A stretch of 12,138 nt of DNA from CAZXVW01 sp964644025 (GTDB lineage: Bacteria; Acidobacteriota; Terriglobia; Bryobacterales; Bryobacteraceae), in the NCBI GenBank assembly GCA_964644025.1, contig CAZXVW010000134.1, forward strand, positions 1-12,138, read 5' to 3'. This document shows, in pieces, positions 1 to 6,409 of this stretch. A program made the position numbers and the translations under genes. How positions within the stretch are numbered: the stretch's first letter is position 1; each line of letters begins with the position of its first letter. The notes below the pieces were generated by a model, which saw only the letters and a list, made by a program, of their open reading frames with translations, was not told the DNA's origin and did no database searches.

Positions 1-87
1 GCATCACTAGGGGGTTCTGTGGAAAGATTTGCCAGCGAAGGGTTGTGTTCCCCGAGGCCGGATTCGGTGTGTTACTGTTGATTTGTG

Positions 88-1446
88 ATGAGACGCCTCC
101 AGCCGGTGATCTGGTCCAAAGGCACTTTCCTCACGCCACAGCACCTCCAGCTCCAGGACCGTTACGCGGAGAGTATCCTGCAGTTTCGGCTGGACGCTCT
201 CAGCTTCAAGCCGTGGGGTTTTCTGGAGCTGCAAATCGACCAGGAGGCGCTGGCGGCGGGAAACCTGGTCCTGTCGAACGCCGCGGGACTGTTTCCCGAC
301 GGGTTGCCGTTCCAGATCCCGGCGGCGGATCCGGCCCCGCCCCCCAAACCGCTGGAGCACTATTTCGAGGGCAATCCCGCCGGGGAGGCTACCTTCTACC
401 TGGCCATTCCTCCCTACCGGGAACGCGGATTGAACGTCACCGCCGGCGTGGCCAGTGCCGACACCCGGTACCTGGCCGAGGTGATGAACGTCCGGGATGA
501 AACCGCGGCTCAGACCGACAAGCCCCTGCAAGTGGCCCGGAAGAACTTCCGTCTCCTGGTGGAAGGGGAAGTGCGCCAGGGAATGCCGGCGCTCAAGATC
601 GCCCGGATCCGGAAATCCGAATCCGACACCTTCCAATTGGATCCGCGATTCGTGCCGCCCCTGCTCGATATCGGGGCCAGCGAGTACGCCATCGCCATTG
701 CCCGGGGCCTCGTCGAGATTCTCGCGGCGAAAAGCAGCCTGCTCTCGGGCGCCCGGCGCCAGAGGAACCAGAGCCTGGCCGAGTTCACCGCCTCCGACAT
801 CGCCAATTTCTGGCTCCTGTATACCATCAACACCCATTTGCCCTTGCTGCGCCACCTGTTCGAAGTCCGGCGCGGGCACCCGGAAGGCTTGTTCGCCACC
901 ATGCTTGCACTGGCCGGCGCGCTGACCACCTTTTCGCTCGCCATTCATCCCCGGGACCTTCCACAATACGACCACGACAACCTCAGTGATTGCCTCGGTG
1001 CGCTGAATGACAAGCTCCAGGAGCTGCTGGAAACGGTGGTCCCGGCGAACTTCGTGGCCTTGCCGCTCAAGCCTGTCGAGCCTTCCATCTACGCTACCGC
1101 CATTGATGATGACAAGTACCTGGTCAATACGAAAATGTACCTGGCGGTGAGCGCCGAAATGGGTGAAGCCGAACTGATCAGCAAAGCCCCGCGCCTGATT
1201 AAGGTTTGCTCGGCGACCCACATCGAGCACCTGGTCAAGCAGGCGCTCCCCGGCGTTCAGTTGACGCACGTTTCCCAGCCGCCCAGTGCGATTCCGGTGA
1301 AGTTGAACTACCAGTATTTCAGCCTGAACCAGTCGGGTCTGGCCTGGGAAGCGGTTGGGCGGGCGCGGAATCTGGCCGCGTATGTGCCCGGAGACTTTCC
1401 GAATCCGGCGCTGGAACTGCTCATTCTGCTGCCCCGGTCCCGCTGA
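88..1446 (+). CDS. tssK: Type VI secretion baseplate-to-membrane connector TssK (copy 1)
   Basis: TssK is the cytoplasmic trimeric adaptor that links the T6SS baseplate wedges (TssF/TssG side) to the TssL/TssM membrane complex. The 452-residue product has the usual family length. It opens with the typical signature RLQPVIWSKGTFLTPQHLQ, carries GLFPDGLPF near residue 70, and near the C-terminus has SKAPRLIKVCSATHIEHLVK followed by ALPG and NYQYFSL, all TssK hallmarks. An in-frame GTG lies one codon upstream (85) and an in-frame TGA at 79-81 rules out anything earlier. I chose ATG 88 because it aligns exactly with the start of the second TssK in this window; no clear Shine-Dalgarno sequence is visible. 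The 3' end overlaps the end of the convergent methyltransferase gene by 26 bp. Roughly a third of the N-terminal residues match copy 2 by eye, so this is an old paralogue rather than a recent duplication. Family call is very secure. Confidence 0.93.
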   Translation: MRRLQPVIWSKGTFLTPQHLQLQDRYAESILQFRLDALSFKPWGFLELQIDQEALAAGNLVLSNAAGLFPDGLPFQIPAADPAPPPKPLEHYFEGNPAGEATFYLAIPPYRERGLNVTAGVASADTRYLAEVMNVRDETAAQTDKPLQVARKNFRLLVEGEVRQGMPALKIARIRKSESDTFQLDPRFVPPLLDIGASEYAIAIARGLVEILAAKSSLLSGARRQRNQSLAEFTASDIANFWLLYTINTHLPLLRHLFEVRRGHPEGLFATMLALAGALTTFSLAIHPRDLPQYDHDNLSDCLGALNDKLQELLETVVPANFVALPLKPVEPSIYATAIDDDKYLVNTKMYLAVSAEMGEAELISKAPRLIKVCSATHIEHLVKQALPGVQLTHVSQPPSAIPVKLNYQYFSLNQSGLAWEAVGRARNLAAYVPGDFPNPALELLILLPRSR

Positions 1447-2950
1447 CCCCCTCCACGGCCACGAAACCACCTGCCACCAGGGACTGCAATAGAACCGTGA
1501 AATCCTCGGCGGTGACGCTCCCGCGGATCAGGCCTTCCCGGCGGCAGAATTCGAACAACTCACGGCCGGTCATCCCGCCGTCGCAGCGGGCGATGAGTTG
1601 CGCGGTCCAGGGTTGGATCTCGCACTCCATCTCGAACGGGTATTCCGTCTTCAGCCGGAAGCCGGCCGGGGTGAGACTGCCGCCCTCGGGCCGGTGGGAG
1701 ACAAGCAACTCCAGATGCGGCGAGTATAAAGGGCGGGCTTCGAGCAGCGAAAGGCGGAAATCAGCGCCGGCCGATCGCGTCTGCCAGTCGAGCAGCCATT
1801 CGATTTCCGGCGAGCCGGAGCGGGGACCGGCGGTTCGCCGCGCCGTGAACGCGGGGCGGGGAGTCTCCTGGCGCTGGAGCACGATGAGGCCGTAGACGAA
1901 GCGTTCAATGCCGGACCGGGCGAACAGGTCCCGCCATTTCTGGTACTCCCGGTGGCTGCGCTGCCCCGCCAATACGGGCAGGAAGGCCACCTTTTCGGGC
2001 GTGTAAGTTTCCAGTTCCACCAGCAGCAGGTCGAACTCGCCTTCCTTCTCGCCCAGCCACCGCCGCAGCCGCTGCTCAAACGACTCTTCCCGGTGCTCGG
2101 CGCCCAGCGCCAGACAATAGAGGCGGCCTCCGGGTTGGAGGTGGTCCGGAAGCCCGGAAACCACCTTCCGGGTAACGGATTCGCCTTCCGCGCCGCCGTC
2201 GCGGAAGACCCATTTCGTCTCCAGCGAGGGGACGTAGGGCGGGTGAACCACGATGCGGTCGAAGCTTTCCCCCTGGACGGGTTCGTAGACGTCGCCGGTC
2301 AGCATCTCCACGCCCGTAAGGCGGTTCAGGCGGCGATTGAATTCGGCGAACCCGGTGGAGCGCTCGGCGATGTCAGCCGCCCAGGCCCGCCGGGCCGCCC
2401 CTGTGGCCACCGCGTCGAGCGCCGCCACCGCCGTGCCGGAGCAAAGATCCAGGAGACGTTCGCAGGGTGTCGCCGGCAGCAGGTCGAGAAAGGCCCGCGT
2501 GTTCTTTGTGATCGCCGGGTAGACAACGTCGTCCGGGGCGGTGAACGGGGAACCGTCGGGATTGCTGAACCGGTCGGAGGCGATGTAAAGCTCCTTGACC
2601 GGGTACAGGAGGACTGGGGCATAACGGCCGCCTGTCTGCTGGTCCCCCGCCAGCAGTCCCAGTTCCTCCATGGCGGTGTGGACTGGAGCCGGCAGGTGAG
2701 CTTCCAGCACCGCCTCCTCCACTCGGTCGCCGAGCAGGAATAGCTGGATGAGAAGGTCCAGGCAATCCGCCGCCGGCCGGCCCTCCGCGGGGCGTCTCCC
2801 GGTCAAGATTTCATGGAGTCCGTTAAAGTTGAGCCGGTTGAGGATCGCTTCGGCGGTGTAGCCGGTCTGCGCCAGAAATTCCCGAACGGTCGCAAACCGC
2901 TCCGGGGGAGCGAATTGCAACGGGATCGACGCTGGCGGTTCTTCAATCAC
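1421..2950 (-). CDS. Class I SAM-dependent methyltransferase with N- and C-terminal extensions
   Basis: The 509-residue product has a Rossmann methyltransferase core at about residues 163-330. The SAM-binding motif I is LLDLCSGTAVAAL (166-178), an acidic residue follows beta-2 (AADIAE, 191-196), GDVYEP is at 219-224, and motif IV reads VVHPPYVPS (234-242). This resembles PrmC/RlmG-type 'small domain' methyltransferases that use (N/D)PPY, but the first motif residue is His, so the usual Gln or base N-methylation chemistry cannot be assumed. About 160 residues precede the core (perhaps a helical substrate-recognition domain), and about 170 follow it; the stretch GGMTGRELFEFCRREGLI (458-475) looks winged-helix-like. 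The start is GTG; its first 8 bases overlap the end of the upstream repeat-protein gene, and there is no obvious ribosome site, so translation is probably coupled. The substrate is unknown; the repeat protein or a T6SS component is possible but not shown. The family is secure, the function is not. Confidence 0.85.
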   Translation of the reverse strand: MIEEPPASIPLQFAPPERFATVREFLAQTGYTAEAILNRLNFNGLHEILTGRRPAEGRPAADCLDLLIQLFLLGDRVEEAVLEAHLPAPVHTAMEELGLLAGDQQTGGRYAPVLLYPVKELYIASDRFSNPDGSPFTAPDDVVYPAITKNTRAFLDLLPATPCERLLDLCSGTAVAALDAVATGAARRAWAADIAERSTGFAEFNRRLNRLTGVEMLTGDVYEPVQGESFDRIVVHPPYVPSLETKWVFRDGGAEGESVTRKVVSGLPDHLQPGGRLYCLALGAEHREESFEQRLRRWLGEKEGEFDLLLVELETYTPEKVAFLPVLAGQRSHREYQKWRDLFARSGIERFVYGLIVLQRQETPRPAFTARRTAGPRSGSPEIEWLLDWQTRSAGADFRLSLLEARPLYSPHLELLVSHRPEGGSLTPAGFRLKTEYPFEMECEIQPWTAQLIARCDGGMTGRELFEFCRREGLIRGSVTAEDFTVLLQSLVAGGFVAVEGVSGTGAAE

Positions 2951-4129
2951 TCAATACAAAATACAGGATCATGCCGATCGCGATCAGCAGCATCAGCACC
3001 AGCAGGACGATCACGCCCGTGGGAACCTTTCTTCTTTTACTGGAGGACTCGTCTGCTTCCTCCTCCCCGGCTGGTTGCGAAGCCGCTTTGGCCGGTTGTT
3101 CCGTCCCCGGCTCCACCCGAATCACGCGGGTGAATTCACTGGTACCCGGCTCCGGCTGGGGCTCGGCGGCCGGTGTCGGCGCGGAAGGTGCAACGAAGGC
3201 GCCGGTCGCGCCGCTCTCCGGGCGGCGTGGTGACTCCGGCGGTGGCGCCTTAAATAAGCGCGTATACTCTCCGGGCTCGGGCGGCGGCGGTTCGGACGCC
3301 GGTGCGGGAGCTTCAGCCGGTGGCTCCGGGGCACCGCCGCCCAGTGGTGATTGAAAGTAACGCGTGAACTCGCCTTTATCTGGGCTCGTGTGAGGTCCTG
3401 GACCCGGGGGAAGTTGACTCCTGGATTCCGGCGGCCGCCGGCGTTGACGGAAAAGGCTCGTAAACTCTCCTGGCTCGGCTGACCCGCCGGCCGGACCGGC
3501 GGGAGATGCCGGACCGGCTGCCTCCGGCTGTCCGGGCGGCGCCGGTTTCTGACCGGCGGCGGGCTCTGCTCCTGCCTGGAAAAGACGCGTGAACTCTCCC
3601 GGTTCGGCGGACGCGGCAGAAGCGGGCGAGCTGGCTCCAGCCCCTGGTCCGGCTCCTGGAGCCGGAGCCCCTGGCGCGGGCGTGAACAGTCGCGTAAACT
3701 CCCCTGGTTGCTCCGGCTCCGGGGGAGGCGCTGGAGCGGGTTCGGCTTCCCCGGCAGGTTTCGCCGCCGGGGGCNNNNNNNNNNNNNNNNNNNNNNNNNN
3801 NNNNNNNNNNNNNNNNNNNNNNNNNNNNNNNNNNNNNNNNNNNNNNNNNNNNNNNNNNNNNNNNNNNNNNNNNNGGGAGGCGCTGGAGCGGGTTCGGCTT
3901 CCCCGGCAGGTTTCGCCACCGGCGGCTTCGGGCTCCCGGCGGCCTCTTCCTGTGGGGGCGGGCTTGCCGGAGGTTTCTGCGGGCCCGCTTCGCCGGAAGG
4001 CTTGGGCGCTCGTTTCGCGGCGAGGTGAGGGGGGATCCGCCATTTCCCAGCCTGGGCGAGCGGATCCGGTTCCTTCTCCTTGCCCTGGTGGGAGGAAGAC
4101 GCCGCCTTGTCATCAAAATCGGCGCTCAC
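2943..4129 (-). CDS. Pro-rich tail-anchored protein with repeated GEFTRLF motifs (interrupted by assembly gap)
   Basis: I do not recognise a named family. The start is GTG 4129 with a good GAGG 8 bases upstream, giving MSADFDDKAASSS. The chain is then almost entirely Pro/Ala/Glu/Gly-rich and probably disordered, and ends in a Lys/Arg patch (KRRKVPTG) and one hydrophobic helix (VIVLLVLMLLIAIGMILYFVL) followed by only two residues. It therefore looks tail-anchored, with the bulk in the cytoplasm. No signal peptide is visible. Six motifs follow the gap: PGEFTRLF, PGEFTRLF, PGEFTSLF, KGEFTRYF, PGEYTRLF and TSEFTRVI, spaced 32-44 residues apart. The 100-N gap (3775-3874) breaks the frame as written. 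The N-terminal part reads in one frame up to KPAGEAEPAPAPP and the C-terminal part resumes in another with the same KPAGEAEPAPAPP, so one gene with an unresolved internal repeat is the best reading. About 361 residues are visible. It is co-directional with and overlaps the methyltransferase, and is divergent from tssK copy 2. The gene is very likely real; its role is unknown. Confidence 0.8.
3120..3707 (-). repeat. Array of six GEFTRLF-type protein motifs
   Basis: The motif copies lie at 3684-3707, 3579-3602, 3450-3473, 3354-3377, 3252-3275 and 3120-3140 (N- to C-terminal order on the minus strand). Consensus is P-G-E-[FY]-T-[RS]-[LY]-F, with the last copy degenerate (SEFTRVI). The linkers differ in sequence and length. 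The codons also differ: the Arg is CGA, CGT, CGT, CGC or CGC, and the Leu is CTG, CTT, CTT or TTA. The motif is therefore held at the protein level rather than copied recently as DNA. Confidence 0.85.
3723..3765. repeat. 43-bp direct repeat, left copy (at assembly gap)
   Basis: This 43-bp stretch is identical to 3875-3917 on the other side of the N run. On the minus strand both copies encode the AKPAGEAEPAPAPP linker of the repeat protein. Beyond the shared stretch the flanks diverge (gccgggggc versus accggcggc), so the two are distinct copies or variants rather than one overlapping contig end. Such a repeat would explain why assembly stopped here. Confidence 0.9.
3775..3874. other. Assembly gap of 100 N
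   Basis: Exactly 100 N, the conventional length for a gap of unknown size. It lies inside the repeat-protein gene, between two copies of a 43-bp repeat. For the two coding halves to be in one frame, the true length must leave a remainder of 2 on division by 3. The missing DNA probably encodes one or more further linker/GEFTRLF units. Confidence 0.97.
3875..3917. repeat. 43-bp direct repeat, right copy (at assembly gap)
   Basis: Second copy of the repeat at 3723-3765, immediately after the last N. It encodes the same linker peptide, read on the minus strand in the reading frame that begins at GTG 4129. Confidence 0.9.
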
Positions 4130-4137
4130 TTCAGTTA

Positions 4138-4141
4138 CCTC
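4138..4141 (-). promoter_or_regulatory. Ribosome-binding site of the repeat protein
   Basis: On the minus strand GAGG sits 8 bases before the GTG at 4129-4127. Two nearby ATG codons (first bases 4146 and 4151) run into stop codons within a few triplets, so this site decides the GTG start. Confidence 0.6.
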
Positions 4142-4248
4142 GTCATTACATGCCGCGGGTCACGTTCGTTGGTTTCCTTTCTCAATAGTGACACCGTCGG
4201 GGCGGGGATTCAATCCGCATCGAATAGCAAAACCCCCGGCATGGCGAC

Positions 4249-4254
4249 TATAAT
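4249..4254 (+). promoter_or_regulatory. Possible -10 box of the tssK2-tssL-tssM-kinase operon
   Basis: A perfect TATAAT lies in the 162-bp divergent intergenic region, 37 bases before the tssK copy 2 ATG, which would give a leader of about 30 bases. No good -35 hexamer is found 16-18 bases upstream, and I see no sigma-54 site. It could be chance, but it stands out in such GC-rich DNA. The rest of the intergenic region (4130-4291) holds nothing else I can name. Confidence 0.35.
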
Positions 4255-4291
4255 ACGAACGGGTGGCGCGCGCGGGCGCGATCGGTTGGCA

Positions 4292-5647
4292 ATGAAACAA
4301 CTTTCCAGGTTGGTCTGGTCAGAGGGGATGTACCTGGCGCCACATCATTTTCAGGCGCAGGCCCGGTACTTCGAGGACGCCGTCCATTTCGTCAGTTCTG
4401 CGTTGTGGTTCGCCGGCTATGGGTTGGCCGGCTGTGAACTGGACGAGGAGGCCCTCCACAACGGGACGGTCTCATTGGTTCATGCCCGCGGCATTTTTCC
4501 CGACGGACTGGTGTTCCATATGCCGGAATGCGACCCGTTACCGGAGCCAAGGAATATCACCGAACTGTTCTCCCCGGTAGCCGACCGGCTTACGGTGCAT
4601 CTCGGTATTCCGCGCCACCGGCCCGAAGGAGCCAATTGCGCTCCAGCCGACGCGCAAAGCGACGCGAATGTCCGCTACACCGTCTCCGAGCAGCAGGTTT
4701 ACGATGACAACACGGGACGGGATGAGAAGCGCGTTCAGGTCGGCCGCAAGAACATTCGCCTTTACCTGGCGGATGAAGTTAGCGAAGAGTTGGTGACCTT
4801 GCCCCTGGCCCGCGTCATGCGGGATGGAGCGGGCCATTTCGTCTACGATCCGGAGTTTATTCCTCCGTGCGTGCGGATCACCGCCAGCCAGCGGCTGCTC
4901 GAGATCCTCCGGCGCCTGATTGACATCCTGTCAGAGAAAAGCGCCACGCTGTCCCGAAGCCCCGCCGAAGGCGGCGAGATGGCGGCGGCGTTTTCCCGCC
5001 ACGAGGTGGCCGGTTTCTGGTTTCTCCACTGCGTGAATTCGGCGCTGGTGGCGCTGCGGAACCTCTGCTATTCCAAGCGCGGGCACCCGGAAGAGGTGTT
5101 TATCGAACTCTCGCGGCTCGCCGGGTCACTTTGCACGTTCGGCCTGGACACGGACCCGGCCAAGCTCCCGTTGTATGACCACGATCATTTGGGGGAATGC
5201 TTCGGGGCGCTGGATGAACAGATCCGCTTCCAGTTGGAGACGGTGATTCCGACCAACTGCGTCAGCATCCCGCTTCAACCGGTCAGGAACTACTTCTATG
5301 AAGGGCCGGTGAGTGACCAGCGGTGCCTGGGACGCTCGCGTTGGATCTTTTCGGTGCGCGCGGAGCTGGGCGAGGCCGACTTGATCACCAAGGCACCCCA
5401 GTTGATCAAGGTCTGCTCGGCCGGCTTCATCGCGAAGCTGGTGCAGAGGGCGCTGCCGGGTCTGACACTCACTCACTTGCCGGTGCCGCCGGCAGCCGTT
5501 TCTCCCCGGGTGGATCACCAGTACTTCAGCGTCACCAGGGCTGGCCCGTGCTGGGATCATATCGTGCAAACCCGGCGCGTGGGCGTATACGTGCCGGGAG
5601 AGTTACCGAAACCCGAGGTTGGGCTTCACGTGGTGCTGGAATCGTAG
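4292..5647 (+). CDS. tssK: Type VI secretion baseplate-to-membrane connector TssK (copy 2)
   Basis: A second full-length TssK (451 residues), first gene of the tssK-tssL-tssM-kinase operon. It begins MKQLSRLVWSEGMYLAPHHFQAQARYFED, a classic TssK N-terminus, and has ARGIFPDGLVFHMPE near residue 70, the internal HRHP-like region SKRGHPEEVF, YDHDHLGECFGAL, and the C-terminal ITKAPQLIKVCSAGFIAKLV followed by ALPGL and DHQYFSV. The open frame extends back to 4025, but the extra N-terminal residues are unlike TssK and run antisense through the repeat-protein gene, so ATG 4292 is taken as the start; the Shine-Dalgarno match (GGTTGG at 4284-4289) is weak. It ends directly before tssL, so this is presumably the TssK that works with the TssL and TssM encoded here. 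The N-terminal half likely contacts the baseplate and the C-terminal head contacts the membrane complex, as in the family. Confidence 0.95.
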   Translation: MKQLSRLVWSEGMYLAPHHFQAQARYFEDAVHFVSSALWFAGYGLAGCELDEEALHNGTVSLVHARGIFPDGLVFHMPECDPLPEPRNITELFSPVADRLTVHLGIPRHRPEGANCAPADAQSDANVRYTVSEQQVYDDNTGRDEKRVQVGRKNIRLYLADEVSEELVTLPLARVMRDGAGHFVYDPEFIPPCVRITASQRLLEILRRLIDILSEKSATLSRSPAEGGEMAAAFSRHEVAGFWFLHCVNSALVALRNLCYSKRGHPEEVFIELSRLAGSLCTFGLDTDPAKLPLYDHDHLGECFGALDEQIRFQLETVIPTNCVSIPLQPVRNYFYEGPVSDQRCLGRSRWIFSVRAELGEADLITKAPQLIKVCSAGFIAKLVQRALPGLTLTHLPVPPAAVSPRVDHQYFSVTRAGPCWDHIVQTRRVGVYVPGELPKPEVGLHVVLES

Positions 5648-5655
5648 TTGCCGGA

Positions 5656-5661
5656 AAGGAG
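5656..5661 (+). promoter_or_regulatory. Ribosome-binding site of tssL
   Basis: AAGGAG, 10 bases before ATG 5672. It decides between this ATG and an in-frame TTG at 5648 that directly abuts the tssK stop codon and has no such site before it. Confidence 0.7.
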
Positions 5662-5671
5662 AACGATTGGA

Positions 5672-6403
5672 ATGGCTGGGCAGCCGCTGACTGGATCGGG
5701 AGGCCGGTTCGCGGGAATCGCGCGAGGGGAGAACCTCGCCCTCGTTTACCAGGAGGCGTTGACGGCGATTGTCCGCCTGCGCTCGGGCCGGCAGGCGGTG
5801 ACCGACGCCACGGCGTTTCGGGCCCACATGCGGCAACTGTTGCAGAAGGCCGAACAGGACGCCCGCGGCCGTGGTTACACGGCCGAGGACGCGCGGCTGG
5901 CCACCTTCGCGGTGGCTGCCTTCCTGGATGAATCGGTCTTGAATCTTCGCAGCCCCAGCTTCGCTGACTGGCCGCGCAAGCCCTTGCAGGAAGAGCTGTT
6001 TGGCGGCCACGTCGCCGGCGAGATTTTCTTCCAGAGTCTCCAGCGGCTGCTCGGCCGGGCCGATTCCGCCGAACTCGCCGATGTGCTCGAGGTTTTTCTC
6101 CTGAGCCTGTTGCTGGGCTATCGCGGCAAGTACGGAGTAGGTGGTGAGGGCGAGTTGCGGAGCCTCGTACGTACCATCTCGGAAAAGATCCGGCGCATCC
6201 GAAAAGACTCCGGGGTGCTTGTGCCGGGCTGGGCGCCGCCGCCGGGAGGGGTGCGCTTGCAGCGGGACGTTTGGGTGCGCCGGCTGGCGATTGCGGCGGT
6301 TTCCTGCTTCGCGGTAGCCCTGCTGTTGTTTGCCGGATTCAGACTGGGGCTTTACTCAGGGGTCTCGGAGCTGCGCCAGGTGGTGATGGAGACGCGGGGG
6401 TAA
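5672..6403 (+). CDS. tssL: Type VI secretion inner-membrane protein TssL (DotU/IcmH family)
   Basis: TssL is the C-tail-anchored inner-membrane component that pairs with TssM and docks the baseplate through TssK. The 243-residue product shows the DotU cytoplasmic bundle: LALVYQEALTAIVRLR (22-37), FAVAAFLDESVLN (79-91), W100 before PLQEELFGGHVAGEIFFQSLQRLL (104-127), and LADVLEVFLLSLLLGYRGKYG (135-155). A single membrane helix follows at about 205-227 (LAIAAVSCFAVALLLFAGF), with a short tail of about 16 residues. There is no OmpA-like peptidoglycan-binding domain, so this is the short form. The start ATG 5672 has AAGGAG 10 bases upstream, 24 bases after the tssK stop. The tssM start lies 6 bases after its stop codon, indicating tight co-transcription. 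The canonical tssJ gene, often next to tssK-tssL, is not here. Confidence 0.95.
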   Translation: MAGQPLTGSGGRFAGIARGENLALVYQEALTAIVRLRSGRQAVTDATAFRAHMRQLLQKAEQDARGRGYTAEDARLATFAVAAFLDESVLNLRSPSFADWPRKPLQEELFGGHVAGEIFFQSLQRLLGRADSAELADVLEVFLLSLLLGYRGKYGVGGEGELRSLVRTISEKIRRIRKDSGVLVPGWAPPPGGVRLQRDVWVRRLAIAAVSCFAVALLLFAGFRLGLYSGVSELRQVVMETRG

Positions 6404-6409
6404 CCGTCC

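Noticed and set aside
1..87. Promoter or end of an upstream gene at the left edge
   Set aside because: No convincing -10/-35 pair, ribosome site or recognisable coding tail could be supported in this stretch.
7..1470. Long minus-strand open frame (487 codons) opposite tssK copy 1
   Set aside because: Its translation has no recognisable domain, whereas the plus-strand frame is an unmistakable TssK; it is a GC-rich antisense shadow.
1421..2950. PrmC (release-factor glutamine methyltransferase) identity for the methyltransferase
   Set aside because: Length is well above that of PrmC, the NPPY motif is HPPY, and there are large extra domains; only the fold is shared.
3376..4116. Alternative minus-strand frames across the gap rich in Arg and Ser
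   Set aside because: Only the frame from GTG 4129 before the gap and the frame ending at 2943 after it share the KPAGEAEPAPAPP linker; the others are compositional shadows.
4025..4291. N-terminal extension of tssK copy 2 back to 4025
   Set aside because: The extra residues do not resemble TssK and lie opposite the start of the repeat-protein gene; the family N-terminus begins at ATG 4292.
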